From: Hoeflea sp.
Lineage (GTDB): Bacteria; Pseudomonadota; Alphaproteobacteria; Rhizobiales; Rhizobiaceae
Direction of reading: 5' to 3'
DNA: 52,000 bases
Assembly (NCBI GenBank): GCA_019084245.1
Contig: JAHRFE010000044.1
Span: 1 to 52,000, forward strand
In this document: positions 17,199-26,035 of the stretch, one piece after another
Numbering within the stretch: position 1 is the first letter of the stretch
How the letters are laid out: the number at the start of each line of letters is the position of its first letter
Position numbers and translations under genes: made by a program
The notes under the pieces: model-generated
Seen by the model: the letters and a program-made list of their open reading frames with translations, nothing else
Databases searched by the model: none
Told to the model about the DNA's origin: nothing

Positions 17199-17431
17199 GA
17201 CTTCCCCTTGGCTAGGGCCGCTCCCGGAGCGGCCCGCAAAACAAAACCCGCGCATGCATACAGAGTCGGGCCGGCGAAATCGACCCTCTGACACGCCGAT
17301 CAGGCTTTTTTACGTGACAATTCCCAATGTTCTGACCAAACAGGGGGCGCGGGGGCCGCGCGCCGCCGCGTCTTGACGCACCAGAGAGCCTCGACCGGCC
17401 ACATTGCACGCCAGAATCCGGACATCCCGCC

Positions 17432-18331
17432 TTGCCCCTTCGCGCCCCCGCCCTTCCCATCCGCGCCTATCTGTTCCTGACCATCACCGCGCTCTCCTGG
17501 GGCGCCAATGCGGTGGCCGGCAAGCTGGCGGTGGGCCACATCTCGCCGATGATGCTCACCTCGGTGCGCTGGGGGCTGGCGCTGATGATTCTCGTGAGCT
17601 TCACCCTGCCCCAGGTCCGCCGGGACATGAAAACCATCCGCGCGAACCTGCCGCTGCTCATCGGCTACGGCATGGTCGGCTTCGCCTTCTTCAACATCCT
17701 GCTCTACTCGGCGCTCGAATACACCACCGCCATCAATGTCGCCATCGAGCAGGCCGGCATGCCGATGCTGATATTCCTGGCCAATTTCCTGCTGTTCCGC
17801 ATCAAGGTGACCATCGCCCAGGTCGCGGGCTTCGTGCTGACGCTCGCGGGCGTGGCGATCACCGTGTCGGGCGGCAGCCTCGCCCGGCTGATCGCGCTCG
17901 AGCTCAACCGCGGCGACGCGCTGATGCTGCTGGCCGTCCTCTGCTACGGCGGCTACACCGTGGCGCTTCGCTACAAGCCGGTGCTGCACTGGCAGAGCAT
18001 GATCACGGTGATGGCGGCCTCGGCCTTCGTGACTTCCCTGCCCTTCACCGCTTCCGAGATCCTCCGCGACACCGTGATCTGGCCCGACACGCGCGGGTGG
18101 CTGGTGGCGGCGTTCACCGCCGTGTTCCCCTCGCTCATCTCCCAGGTGCTGTTCATCAAGGGCAACGAACTCATCGGCTCCAACCGCGCAGGCCTGTTCA
18201 TCAACCTGGTGCCGATCTTCGGCACGATCCTGAGCGTGCTGATCCTGGGCGAGATGCTGCAGCTCTATCACGTGGTGGCGCTGGCGCTGGTGCTGGGGGG
18301 GATTACGCTGGCGGAGCGGGGGAAGAGGTAG
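17432..18331 (+). CDS. DMT-superfamily (EamA) transporter
   Basis: The 299-residue protein has about ten predicted membrane helices in two EamA repeats (about 8-140 and 150-295). SWGANAVAGKLAVGHISPMMLTSVRWGLA and the paired ending LFINLVPIFGTILSVLILGEMLQLYHVVALALVLGGI are typical EamA signatures. It should export small metabolites such as amino acids from the inner membrane; the substrate is unknown. The first usable start is a TTG at 17432, as the first ATG would remove helix 1. It is divergent from purA. Confidence 0.85.
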   Translation: MPLRAPALPIRAYLFLTITALSWGANAVAGKLAVGHISPMMLTSVRWGLALMILVSFTLPQVRRDMKTIRANLPLLIGYGMVGFAFFNILLYSALEYTTAINVAIEQAGMPMLIFLANFLLFRIKVTIAQVAGFVLTLAGVAITVSGGSLARLIALELNRGDALMLLAVLCYGGYTVALRYKPVLHWQSMITVMAASAFVTSLPFTASEILRDTVIWPDTRGWLVAAFTAVFPSLISQVLFIKGNELIGSNRAGLFINLVPIFGTILSVLILGEMLQLYHVVALALVLGGITLAERGKR

Positions 18332-18483
18332 CAAGCTGGATCAATCGGACCTTCCTTGCTCCAGCTCCGATAGCAATTCGACCCTCGGCTTTGTCCTATC
18401 CATTCAAGCCCATCATATTTCTTTTTGAACCCTCGGTCACAAAACAGCCGAAAAAAGCTTCATTGCTCTCGCGGGATATTGTA

Positions 18484-18879
18484 ATGAAGCAGCCTATGAT
18501 GACGCATCTCGCCCTCAGCAGAGCACTCAGACTTTTCCTTGCGATCACGTTGACGCTTGGAATGTTCGTTTCTGCCGTGGGCATTTCCATGTCGCACTCG
18601 GCAGTGAAGGCCGAGGCCGCCGAGCAGTCGAGGCATGCCGAACTGGCATCCGCAACCGATCACGGTCACAGCCACGACGACGGAGAGCTCGAAGAGCAGC
18701 GTACCGGCCACGCCCACGGTCACAATCCCGCGGATCACTCGCATGAGACACCGCATCTGATCAGTCACCTTTATCTGGTGCACCGCGATACGAACCGCCT
18801 CCAATTCGTCTCCATTCCGGAAGCCGTTGAACTCGGTGCCTCCTTTCGGCTGGACCGCCCACCAAAGCCCGTTTCTTAG
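18484..18879 (+). CDS. His-rich exported protein, probably metal-binding
   Basis: The 131-residue protein begins with a signal peptide or anchor (LFLAITLTLGMFVSAVG at about residues 18-34). A soluble part follows with three His clusters: HGHSHDD, HAHGH and DHSHETPH. These are typical of periplasmic Ni/Co/Zn/Cu-binding proteins such as the CopL/NreA-adjacent types. It is the first gene of a four-gene run with the HupE-like, anchor and MFS genes. The ATG at 18484 is in frame with a long open frame that covers the DMT gene in another phase; the start was placed at the signal peptide. Exact metal and function are unknown. Confidence 0.7.
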   Translation: MKQPMMTHLALSRALRLFLAITLTLGMFVSAVGISMSHSAVKAEAAEQSRHAELASATDHGHSHDDGELEEQRTGHAHGHNPADHSHETPHLISHLYLVHRDTNRLQFVSIPEAVELGASFRLDRPPKPVS

Positions 18880-18936
18880 ATTTGATTTCGGCTGCCATTG
18901 CAGCCAGTAAAATCCATCAAGGAAATAGGATTCCAT

Positions 18937-19680
18937 ATGCAGAACTCACTCAGTGAGGGGTTGCCGCAACAGCGTCTGGCGTTGAGGCGGCTTCCTCTCA
19001 TCACATTGCTCACCCTTGCTTGTCTCCCGTTCATGGAGCAAGCGGCATGGGCGCACGCCGTCACCGAAGGTGACAAGGGCTATATCCAGGAAATCTCCGG
19101 CGTCCACTTCATCCCGTTCATGTATCTGGGAGCTAAGCACATGATCACCGGATACGATCACCTGCTGTTTCTGGCAGGCGTGATCTTCTTCCTGTACCGG
19201 ATGAAACACATCGGCATTTACGTGACCCTGTTTGCCATCGGGCACTCGACCACCATGATACTCGGCGTCTATTACAACATCACGATGAGCTCCTACATCA
19301 TTGATGCCATCATCGGCCTGTCGGTCGTCTACAAGGCGCTCGACAATATGGGGGCTTATCAGCGCTGGTTCGGCTTTCAGCCCAACACCAAGGCCGCGAC
19401 ACTGATCTTCGGTCTGTTTCACGGTTTTGGGCTGGCCACCAAGGTGCAGGAGTACGAGATTGCGCCCGATGGACTGCTCACCAATCTGATCGCCTTCAAC
19501 ATCGGCGTTGAAGTCGGCCAACTCTTAGCCCTCGCCGCAATCCTGATCGCCATGAGCTACTGGCGGCGCACGGACAGCTTCTGGCGTCACGCCTACACGG
19601 CCAATGTGGTGATGATGACCGCGGGATTTGTCCTGACCGGCATGCACCTGACCGGCTATTTCACAACTCTCAATTCCTGA
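18937..19680 (+). CDS. HupE/UreJ-family membrane protein
   Basis: The 247-residue protein has a cleavable signal (about 15-38, ending AWAHAV) and about six helices. The family core is HFIPFMYLGAKHMITGYDHLLFLAGVIFF (the GxDHLLF motif) with HSTTM and LFHGFGLAT. HupE/UreJ proteins are nickel or cobalt permeases accompanying hydrogenases and ureases, but many occur elsewhere and their metal must be tested. No urease or hydrogenase gene is near. The start is the ATG at 18937 (AAGGAAATAGGA upstream). The next gene begins 10 bases after the stop. Confidence 0.85.
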   Translation: MQNSLSEGLPQQRLALRRLPLITLLTLACLPFMEQAAWAHAVTEGDKGYIQEISGVHFIPFMYLGAKHMITGYDHLLFLAGVIFFLYRMKHIGIYVTLFAIGHSTTMILGVYYNITMSSYIIDAIIGLSVVYKALDNMGAYQRWFGFQPNTKAATLIFGLFHGFGLATKVQEYEIAPDGLLTNLIAFNIGVEVGQLLALAAILIAMSYWRRTDSFWRHAYTANVVMMTAGFVLTGMHLTGYFTTLNS

Positions 19681-19690
19681 AGGAAACCCC

Positions 19691-20329
19691 ATGTACAATT
19701 CCGACATCCCGTCCCGTGCCGAGCTGCCGACTACCCGCCAGCTCATCAAGTCCACGATCATTGCGATCATCTCGGCGATCGTCATCCTGGTGACGATCGT
19801 GCTGCCGTCAGAATATGCAATTGACCCGACGGGCGTGGGCAAGGTGCTCAATCTCACCGAAATGGGCGAGATCAAGCAGCAATTGCATGCAGAAGCGGAA
19901 GCCGATCGTCAGTTGGAACTGCAGAAGGGGGCGACCGATGACACGTCAAGCAGTCTGCTGGACGGTCTGCTTGGACTGTTCGTCGGCTCCGCTCATGCGC
20001 AATCGGCAAGCGCGACCTGGACGGATACCGTCAGCTACACGCTCACTCCCGGAGAGGGCATTGAAGTGAAGCTGGTGATGCAGGAAGGCGCAGAAGCCGA
20101 GTTCCTGTGGGCCGCCGAGGGTGGCAATCTGAACTACGATCTTCATGGCGACGGTTCAGGCAACGAGCTCAGCTATGAGAAGGGACGCGCAGTGCCAGGC
20201 CATGACGGTGTTCTCAAGGCCGCCTTCACCGGCAATCACGGCTGGTTCTGGCGCAATCGCGACAAGCAGGACGTCACGGTGACCTTGTCCGTTCGCGGGG
20301 CCTACAGCGAAGTTGTCCTGCCGAAGTGA
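19691..20329 (+). CDS. Transmembrane anchor protein of a metal-handling operon
   Basis: The 212-residue protein has one N-terminal membrane helix (IKSTIIAIISAIVILVTIVLP at about residues 19-39) and a periplasmic domain (about 100-212) that is beta-rich. That domain carries TLTPGEGIEVKLVMQEGAEAEFLWAAEGGNLNYDLHGD and GNHGWFWRNR. Such single-pass proteins regularly follow HupE-like genes in alphaproteobacteria and are annotated only as transmembrane anchor proteins. The direct 10-base spacing to the HupE-like gene points to a shared function. GGAAACCCC precedes the ATG. Confidence 0.75.
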   Translation: MYNSDIPSRAELPTTRQLIKSTIIAIISAIVILVTIVLPSEYAIDPTGVGKVLNLTEMGEIKQQLHAEAEADRQLELQKGATDDTSSSLLDGLLGLFVGSAHAQSASATWTDTVSYTLTPGEGIEVKLVMQEGAEAEFLWAAEGGNLNYDLHGDGSGNELSYEKGRAVPGHDGVLKAAFTGNHGWFWRNRDKQDVTVTLSVRGAYSEVVLPK

Positions 20330-20336
20330 CCAAGAC

Positions 20337-20368
20337 GGAGCGCCTCCAGGATATCCTGGAGACGCTCC
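20337..20368. terminator. Strong hairpin between anchor and MFS genes
   Basis: GGAGCG (20337-20342) pairs with CGCTCC (20363-20368), and CTCCAGG (20344-20350) with CCTGGAG (20355-20361), around an ATAT loop, with one mismatched pair. It lies 8 bases after the stop of the preceding gene and 44 before the MFS start. With no T-run it may be a processing or attenuation structure setting relative expression, or an operator dyad. Confidence 0.55.
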
Positions 20369-20411
20369 AATCCGATTGTCTCTGCTCGTTTGAGATTGGT
20401 GAAACACAGAC

Positions 20412-21749
20412 ATGATCGACGTTCTCAAGCATCCGGTCTATGCGCGCTTGTTCTCGGCACAGGTCATCGCCTTGCTGGGAACCGGTCTTCTGACCGTGGC
20501 GCTCGGCCTGCTGGCCTATGATCTCGCGGGCGACAAGGCGGGCGCGGTTCTGGGAACCGCTTTCGCAATCAAAATGATTGCCTATGTGGGCCTTTCGCCG
20601 GTGGCCAATGCCCTGTCCGAAAGGCTGCCGCGCAAGGCAGTGTTGATCGGAGCTGATCTGGTTCGGGCGGCGGTTGCCCTGTGCCTGCCGTTCATCGATG
20701 CCGTCTGGCAAATCTACGTTCTGATTTTTGTGCTCCAGGCCGCATCCGCGACATTCACGCCTTCGTTCCAGGCGATCATTCCCGATATTCTGGCTGATGA
20801 GAAGGACTACACCAAGGCCCTGTCGCTGTCGCGGCTGGCCTATGACATGGAAAACCTGATCAGTCCTGCGCTCGCAGGGCTGCTGCTGGCCTTCATGAGT
20901 TATCACTGGCTGTTTGGCGGTACGGTTGTCGGCTTTGTTGCTTCCGCAGCGCTGGTATCGATTGTCACCATTCCACCCAAGGCCGGCCAGGAAAAGACCA
21001 GGCCGTTCCTTGTGCGGCTGACCAGAGGCTCGCGGATCTATCTGGCGACGCCACGCCTGCGCGGGCTGCTCGCCTTGAACCTGGCAGCGGCAGCGGCAGG
21101 TGCCTTTGTCATCGTCAACACGGTGGTGATTGTCCAGGCGGGCTACGGTGCCGGCCAAAGCGATGTTGCCTACGCTCTCATGGCATTTGGCGGCGGCTCG
21201 ATGCTGACCGCCCTATTGCTTCCACGGCTTCTCGACTTGATTGATGATAGAACGCTGATGCTAGTGGCTGCATTTCTCCTGACCGCGCTCACTCTAGGCC
21301 ATGGCCTCGCCATGCTCGCCAGCGGACTGCTTCCCTGGGGGCTGTTCCTGGTTGCCTGGACGGCAAGCGGGACGCTGTATTCGGCAATCCTGACCCCCTC
21401 GGGCCGGTTGCTCAGAAAATCGACGCACGCTGAAGACAGGCCATCGATCTTTTCGGCGCAGTTTGCGCTTTCCCATGCCTGTTGGCTCTTGACCTATCCG
21501 GTAGCAGGCTGGACGGGCCAGGCCGTAGGACTGGCAGCAGCTATGCTCATCCTGGGGGTCATTGCTTTGATCGGGTCAGTCACCGCCCTTTTCGTCTGGC
21601 CGTCAGGGGATATGCAGGAACTGGCGCATGAGCACCCCGATCTTCCGGCCGATCATCCACACCTGCGTGAGTTCCAGACGGACGGCAAACGCCATCACCA
21701 CCACTTTGTCATCGACGACGAGCATCGCGCTTGGCCCACGCACGGCTGA
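20412..21749 (+). CDS. MFS transporter with His-rich tail, NreB-like metal efflux
   Basis: The 445-residue protein is a twelve-helix major facilitator (LFSAQVIALLGTGLLTVALGLLAYDLAG; SERLPRKAVLIGADLVRA). The C-terminal ~40 residues are cytoplasmic and His-rich (HEHPDLPADHPH, then HHHHF). A His-rich tail on this MFS subgroup is the mark of NreB-type nickel exporters. Together with the upstream His-rich periplasmic protein and HupE-like protein, this suggests Ni/Co homeostasis. The metal specificity is inference. Confidence 0.78.
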   Translation: MIDVLKHPVYARLFSAQVIALLGTGLLTVALGLLAYDLAGDKAGAVLGTAFAIKMIAYVGLSPVANALSERLPRKAVLIGADLVRAAVALCLPFIDAVWQIYVLIFVLQAASATFTPSFQAIIPDILADEKDYTKALSLSRLAYDMENLISPALAGLLLAFMSYHWLFGGTVVGFVASAALVSIVTIPPKAGQEKTRPFLVRLTRGSRIYLATPRLRGLLALNLAAAAAGAFVIVNTVVIVQAGYGAGQSDVAYALMAFGGGSMLTALLLPRLLDLIDDRTLMLVAAFLLTALTLGHGLAMLASGLLPWGLFLVAWTASGTLYSAILTPSGRLLRKSTHAEDRPSIFSAQFALSHACWLLTYPVAGWTGQAVGLAAAMLILGVIALIGSVTALFVWPSGDMQELAHEHPDLPADHPHLREFQTDGKRHHHHFVIDDEHRAWPTHG

Positions 21750-21952
21750 AAACTGCAACGAGACTGGTGCCGACGCTTTACCACATCAACACTCCCAAAC
21801 CGTATGCTCAGCGCTTGGCGTCACTTCGGTCTTTCACCTTACCGCTGTGAAGCACCTATCCCGCCACGAACCACAGCGCCCGCACCCGCACCCCCCCGAA
21901 GCCCTCAGGCTCCGGGAGGCAGCCAATTTCTTCCGGGCAAAACCCTCAACGC
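21750..21952. other. Intergenic region between convergent genes, no gene seen
   Basis: This separates the MFS gene from the convergent serA stop. It holds a CT-rich stretch (around 21850-21905) but no clear terminator and no supported gene. Confidence 0.4.
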
Positions 21953-23548
21953 TCAGTCCACATTAAACACCAGCGGCTTGGCCTGCTTGATCGCATGATG
22001 CGCGGTCAGCTTGCCGAGCACGTCCTGGCTGACGATTTCGTCGACATAGAGCAGCGCGATGGCGTTGCCGCTTTCCTTTTCGCGGCCCAACTGGAAGTTG
22101 GCGATGTTGACGCCGGCGTCGCCGAGCGTCGTGCCCATGAAGCCGATCATGCCGGGGACGTCGGTGTTGGCGATGTAGATCATGTGCTGGCCGACTTCGG
22201 CGTCCATGTTGATGCCCTTGATCTGGATGAAGCGCGGCTTGCCGTCGGAGAACACGGTGCCGGCGATCGAGCGGGTCTGGCGCTCGGTGGTGACGGAGAG
22301 CTTGATGTAGCCGTCATAGACGCCGGTCTTGTCGCGCTTGACCTCGCTGAGGATGATGCCCTTTTCCTTCACCATGATCGGCGCCGAGACCATGTTGACG
22401 TCGGACACCTGGTTGCGGATGAGGCCCGCGAGCAGCGCCGACGTCAGCGCCTTGGTGTTCATGCCGGCGGTGACGCCGTCATAGAGGATCTCGATCTCCT
22501 TGATCGGGCTTTCGGTGACCTGGCCGGCGAATGAGCCGAGCACGTCGGCGAGCCGGATGAAGGGCTTGAGGATCGGCGCTTCTTCCGCGGTGATCGAGGG
22601 CATGTTGATGGCGTTGGAGACCGCGCCCTTGATCAGGTAATCCGACATCTGCTCGGCCACCTGCAGCGCGACATTTTCCTGCGCTTCGGTGGTCGAGGCG
22701 CCTAAGTGCGGGGTGCAGACGACATTGGGCAGGCCGAACAGCGGGCTTTCGGTGGCGGGCTCGACCTCGAACACGTCGAAGCCGGCGCCGGCGACATGGC
22801 CGGACTTGATCGCCTCGGCGAGGGCTGCCTCATCGACCAGGCCACCGCGGGCGCAGTTGACGATGCGGACGCCCTTCTTGGTCTTGGCGATCGCCTCGGC
22901 GCCCAAAATGCCGCGGGTCTTGTCGGTCATCGGCACGTGCAGGGTGATGAAATCGGCCTTGGCCAGCAGCTCGTCGAGCTCGACCTTGGTGACGCCCATT
23001 TCCTCGGCGCGTTCCTTCGACAGGAACGGATCATAGGCCAGCACATGCATGCCGAGCCCGATCGCCTTCTTGCAGACGATGCCGCCGATATTGCCGGCGC
23101 CGATGACGCCGAGCGTCTTGCCGGTGATCTCGACGCCCATGAATTTCGACTTTTCCCACTTGCCGGCCTGGGTGGAGGCATCGGCTGCGGGCAGCTGGCG
23201 GGCGACGGCGAACATCAGCGCGATGGCGTGTTCGGCGGTGGTGATCGAATTGCCGAAGGGCGTGTTCATGACGATGATGCCGCGGCGCGAGGCGGCCGGG
23301 ATGTCGACATTGTCGACGCCGATGCCGGCGCGGCCGATGACCTTGAGATTGGTCGCCGCCGCGATTAGCTTTTCGGTCGCCTTTGTGGCCGAGCGGATGG
23401 CGAGGCCATCGTAACTGCCGATGATTTCGAGCAGCTTTTCCTTGTCCTTGCCGAGCTTGGGCTGGAAATCGACTTCGACGCCGCGATCGCGAAAAATCTG
23501 GACGGCGGTTTCCGAGAGTTCATCGGATACGAGTACGCGAGGTGCCAT
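21953..23548 (-). CDS. serA: D-3-phosphoglycerate dehydrogenase
   Basis: The 531-residue long-form SerA catalyses the NAD-dependent first step of serine synthesis. The catalytic and NAD domains (about 1-315) show GVIGAGNIGG, the Arg in NCARGGLVDE and the His in TPHLGAS. An intervening domain (about 320-450) and a C-terminal ACT domain (GMIGFMGTTLGDAGVNIANFQLGRE) follow, the latter usually giving serine feedback control. The start is the ATG at 23548, with GGAGG upstream; the in-frame extension before it is not family sequence. It follows serC by 84 bases in an operon. Confidence 0.95.
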   Translation of the reverse strand: MAPRVLVSDELSETAVQIFRDRGVEVDFQPKLGKDKEKLLEIIGSYDGLAIRSATKATEKLIAAATNLKVIGRAGIGVDNVDIPAASRRGIIVMNTPFGNSITTAEHAIALMFAVARQLPAADASTQAGKWEKSKFMGVEITGKTLGVIGAGNIGGIVCKKAIGLGMHVLAYDPFLSKERAEEMGVTKVELDELLAKADFITLHVPMTDKTRGILGAEAIAKTKKGVRIVNCARGGLVDEAALAEAIKSGHVAGAGFDVFEVEPATESPLFGLPNVVCTPHLGASTTEAQENVALQVAEQMSDYLIKGAVSNAINMPSITAEEAPILKPFIRLADVLGSFAGQVTESPIKEIEILYDGVTAGMNTKALTSALLAGLIRNQVSDVNMVSAPIMVKEKGIILSEVKRDKTGVYDGYIKLSVTTERQTRSIAGTVFSDGKPRFIQIKGINMDAEVGQHMIYIANTDVPGMIGFMGTTLGDAGVNIANFQLGREKESGNAIALLYVDEIVSQDVLGKLTAHHAIKQAKPLVFNVD

Positions 23549-23632
23549 GGGAGGCCTCCATTGGTGGGAATTCTGAAAAGGATGGATTGCTGGACCGCGC
23601 GGGATTTCCGCGCGCGGTCGCTGGGGCAAGTG

Positions 23633-24808
23633 TCAGGCGGCCTGCCTGAGAGCGGCCTTTTCCTGGGCGAAAGCCCATGACAGCCACGGCGTCAGCGCCT
23701 CGAGATCGGATGTCTCGACGGTGGCGCCGCACCAGATGCGGAGCCCCGCCGGCGCATCGCGATAGGCGCCGATGTCGAGCGCCACGCCTTCCTTGTCGAG
23801 CCGGGAGACAAGCGCCTTGGCAAACGCTGCCTGCTGATCGGGCGCGAGTGCTGCGATCTCCGGGTCGGCGATGACCAGGCAGACCGAGGTGTTCGACCGC
23901 GTCTCGTCGACCTTCGCCAGATTGGCGATCCAGGAATTCTCGGCCACGAAGCGGTGCAGCACGTCCGCATTGGCGTCGGCGCGGGCGATGAGGCCCTCGA
24001 GGCCGCCGACCGACTGTGCCCAGGCGAGCGCATCGAGATAGTCCTCGACGCAGAGCATCGACGGCGTGTTGATGGTCTCGCCGGTGAAGATCCCTTCGAT
24101 CAGCTTGCCACCCTTGGTCATGCGGAAGATCTTGGGCAGCGGCCAGGCCGGAACGTAGCTTTCGAGCCGCTCGACCGCGCGTGGGGAGAGGATCAGCATG
24201 CCGTGGGCCCCCTCGCCGCCCAGCACCTTCTGCCAGGAGAAGGTGACGACATCGAGCTTGGAAAAGTCGAGATCCTGCGCGAATGCCGCGGAGGTGGCGT
24301 CGCAGATGGTGAGCCCTTCGCGGTCGGCGGGGATGAAATCGGCATTGGGGACGCGCACGCCCGAGGTGGTGCCGTTCCAGGTGAAGACCACGTCGCGGTC
24401 GAAATCGATCTGGGCCAGGTCCGGCAGTTCGCCGTAAGCGGCAAGGATCTTGCGCGCGTCGGCAAGCTTCAATTGCTTGACCACATCGGTGACCCAGCCT
24501 TCGCCAAAACTTTCCCAGGCGACCATGTCGACGCCGCGGGCGCCGAGCATCGACCACATCGCCATCTCGACGGCGCCGGTGTCCGACGCCGGAACAATGC
24601 CGATGCGGTAATCGTCCGGCACGCCGAGAACCTCGCGCGTGAGATCAATGGCCTGCTTGAGCTTGGATTTGCCGATCTTGGCCCGGTGCGAGCGGCCGAG
24701 GGCCGCATCGGAGAGCGCTTCAGGCGTCCAGCCGGGACGCTTGGCGCAGGGACCAGAAGAAAAACGGGGGTTTGCCGGACGGATCTCCGGCCTGGTGTCA
24801 GTCGTCAT
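23633..24808 (-). CDS. serC: Phosphoserine aminotransferase
   Basis: The 391-residue PLP enzyme converts 3-phosphohydroxypyruvate to phosphoserine. [15 protein letters not shown] and [14 protein letters not shown] are the alphaproteobacterial SerC N-terminus, and [22 protein letters not shown] holds the PLP lysine. It is first in the serC-serA operon. Its leader carries a structured region matching the layout of the serC RNA motif (see 24813-24878), suggesting control at translation. Confidence 0.95.
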   Translation of the reverse strand: MTTDTRPEIRPANPRFSSGPCAKRPGWTPEALSDAALGRSHRAKIGKSKLKQAIDLTREVLGVPDDYRIGIVPASDTGAVEMAMWSMLGARGVDMVAWESFGEGWVTDVVKQLKLADARKILAAYGELPDLAQIDFDRDVVFTWNGTTSGVRVPNADFIPADREGLTICDATSAAFAQDLDFSKLDVVTFSWQKVLGGEGAHGMLILSPRAVERLESYVPAWPLPKIFRMTKGGKLIEGIFTGETINTPSMLCVEDYLDALAWAQSVGGLEGLIARADANADVLHRFVAENSWIANLAKVDETRSNTSVCLVIADPEIAALAPDQQAAFAKALVSRLDKEGVALDIGAYRDAPAGLRIWCGATVETSDLEALTPWLSWAFAQEKAALRQAA

Positions 24809-24812
24809 GATG

Positions 24813-24878
24813 CTATCCTTCCAGATAGTGGCCCCTCGTTGGGGAGGGGTGGCCCACTGACGGGGTTAGTCCCGGGCC
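24813..24878 (-). promoter_or_regulatory. serC-type leader RNA
   Basis: Read on the minus strand, GGCCC (24878-24874) pairs with GGGCC (24855-24851), CCCCTC with GAGGGG (24849-24844 with 24837-24832), and CTATC with GATAG (24828-24824 with 24817-24813). The last hairpin loop contains GGAAGG, the serC ribosome binding site, a few bases before the ATG. Consecutive hairpins ending at the serC start are the layout of the Rhizobiales serC RNA motif. The motif match was made by eye. Confidence 0.45.
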
Positions 24879-24913
24879 AATCGGAAGTCAAGCGGCGTCA
24901 TGCGCTGCAGCAT

Positions 24914-24940
24914 GAAAAAGGGGCGGTGAATTGCCGCCCC
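24914..24940 (-). terminator. Rho-independent terminator after the porin-like gene
   Basis: GGGGCGG (24920-24926) pairs with CCGCCCC (24934-24940). On the minus strand the hairpin is followed by TTTTTC. It lies 27 bases after the stop of the gene ending at 24968. Confidence 0.85.
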
Positions 24941-24967
24941 CTGATCAGATTTCGTTTCGTGATCGGC

Positions 24968-25801
24968 CTACCAGAGCGAGTAGCGCAGGCCGACGCGGAC
25001 CTCGTGCTTCTCGAACCCGTTGTCGGACACCTTTGTGCCGGTTGCGCCGGCTGCAGTGTCGAATGCGTTGTGGCCGTGTTGGGCGCCGTCGTTGATCTTG
25101 GAATACTTGTAGCCGAGATCCACCTTCATGTTCTTGGTCAGATCGTAGGACATGCCGGCCATCAGCGCGTAGGTGAAGCGCCAGTCTTCCTGGCCCGGAT
25201 TTGCGGTTGCAGCTGCCGGCGCGACACAGGCAACGCCGGTGCAATTGTTGGCGGTGTTCAAGGTGCCCCAGACCACCTTGGTCATGCCGGCGCCCGCGCC
25301 GAGATAGGGGGTGAACCCGGAAAATGTGCCGAGATCGACATAGGCATTGGCCATGATTCCGTATTGCTTGAAGCCTTGGCTGTCGGTGCTGGCGCAGCCG
25401 GTTCCGACTGGTCCTCCGGCAGGACACAGGCCAGCTGAGCTTCTTGCGCCCGAGAACGTGCCGTCGGTGTAATCAAACGTGAGATCGCCCCGGAGATAGT
25501 CGGTGAAATTGTAGCCGACGCCCAGCGAGCCCGACCAGTCGCTGTCGAGCGAGGATGAGTTGTACGCCGCGCCGGTGTAGGTCGGTCCGGGCGTGAAGAT
25601 CGAATAGTTGGTGGCGGCGCCACGGGTCTCAAGCGAGTATCCCAGATCGCCGCGCAGATACCAGCCCGAGCCGATTTCGACCGGCTGGGTCATCGGCAAT
25701 TCCGGTGCATAGATCACCTCGTCAAGATCCGCAGCCTGGGCGGACGCTGCGAGCCCTGCCAGGGCTGCAATGCAGGACGTCACAGCAATTCGCGTAAACA
25801 T
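24968..25801 (-). CDS. Omp25/Omp31-type outer membrane beta-barrel protein
   Basis: The 277-residue protein has a signal peptide (about 1-22, ending SAQA) and then an eight-strand barrel of the rhizobial Omp25/Omp31 family. GSGWYLRGDLGYSLET at the first strand and YALMAGMSYDLTKNMKVDLGYKYSKI near the end are family-typical, and the protein ends VGLRYSLW with a C-terminal aromatic for barrel assembly. It has a long extracellular-loop insertion with two cysteine pairs. The start is the ATG at 25801 (GGAAGGAAT upstream). A close paralog lies upstream at 26036-26893; a clear terminator hairpin separates them. Confidence 0.88.
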   Translation of the reverse strand: MFTRIAVTSCIAALAGLAASAQAADLDEVIYAPELPMTQPVEIGSGWYLRGDLGYSLETRGAATNYSIFTPGPTYTGAAYNSSSLDSDWSGSLGVGYNFTDYLRGDLTFDYTDGTFSGARSSAGLCPAGGPVGTGCASTDSQGFKQYGIMANAYVDLGTFSGFTPYLGAGAGMTKVVWGTLNTANNCTGVACVAPAAATANPGQEDWRFTYALMAGMSYDLTKNMKVDLGYKYSKINDGAQHGHNAFDTAAGATGTKVSDNGFEKHEVRVGLRYSLW

Positions 25802-25973
25802 AGCCGATATTCCTTCCATAGGCTCGGGTCCGATCCAAGGCGTCCCGAATGTGTGTGAAGGCAACTATGATCGCGACTGGTTAAGCCCCGGTTAAGCATG
25901 TCCATTAACCATGCTGTTTGCGAAAATTCGGCAAGATCTCGGATGCATCGGGGCAACGGCCCGGCAAAGGCAA

Positions 25974-26001
25974 AGCCGCCCGGAGGAGTGTCCGGGCGGC
26001 T
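25974..26001 (-). terminator. Hairpin terminator after the second porin-like gene
   Basis: AGCCGCCCGGA (25974-25984) pairs with TCCGGGCGGCT (25991-26001), an 11-bp perfect stem 34 bases after the stop at 26036. On the minus strand it is followed by TTGCCTTTGCC. Confidence 0.75.
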
Positions 26002-26035
26002 CAAGAGAGACTGTGATGTGTTTGGAGGCGGTCGC

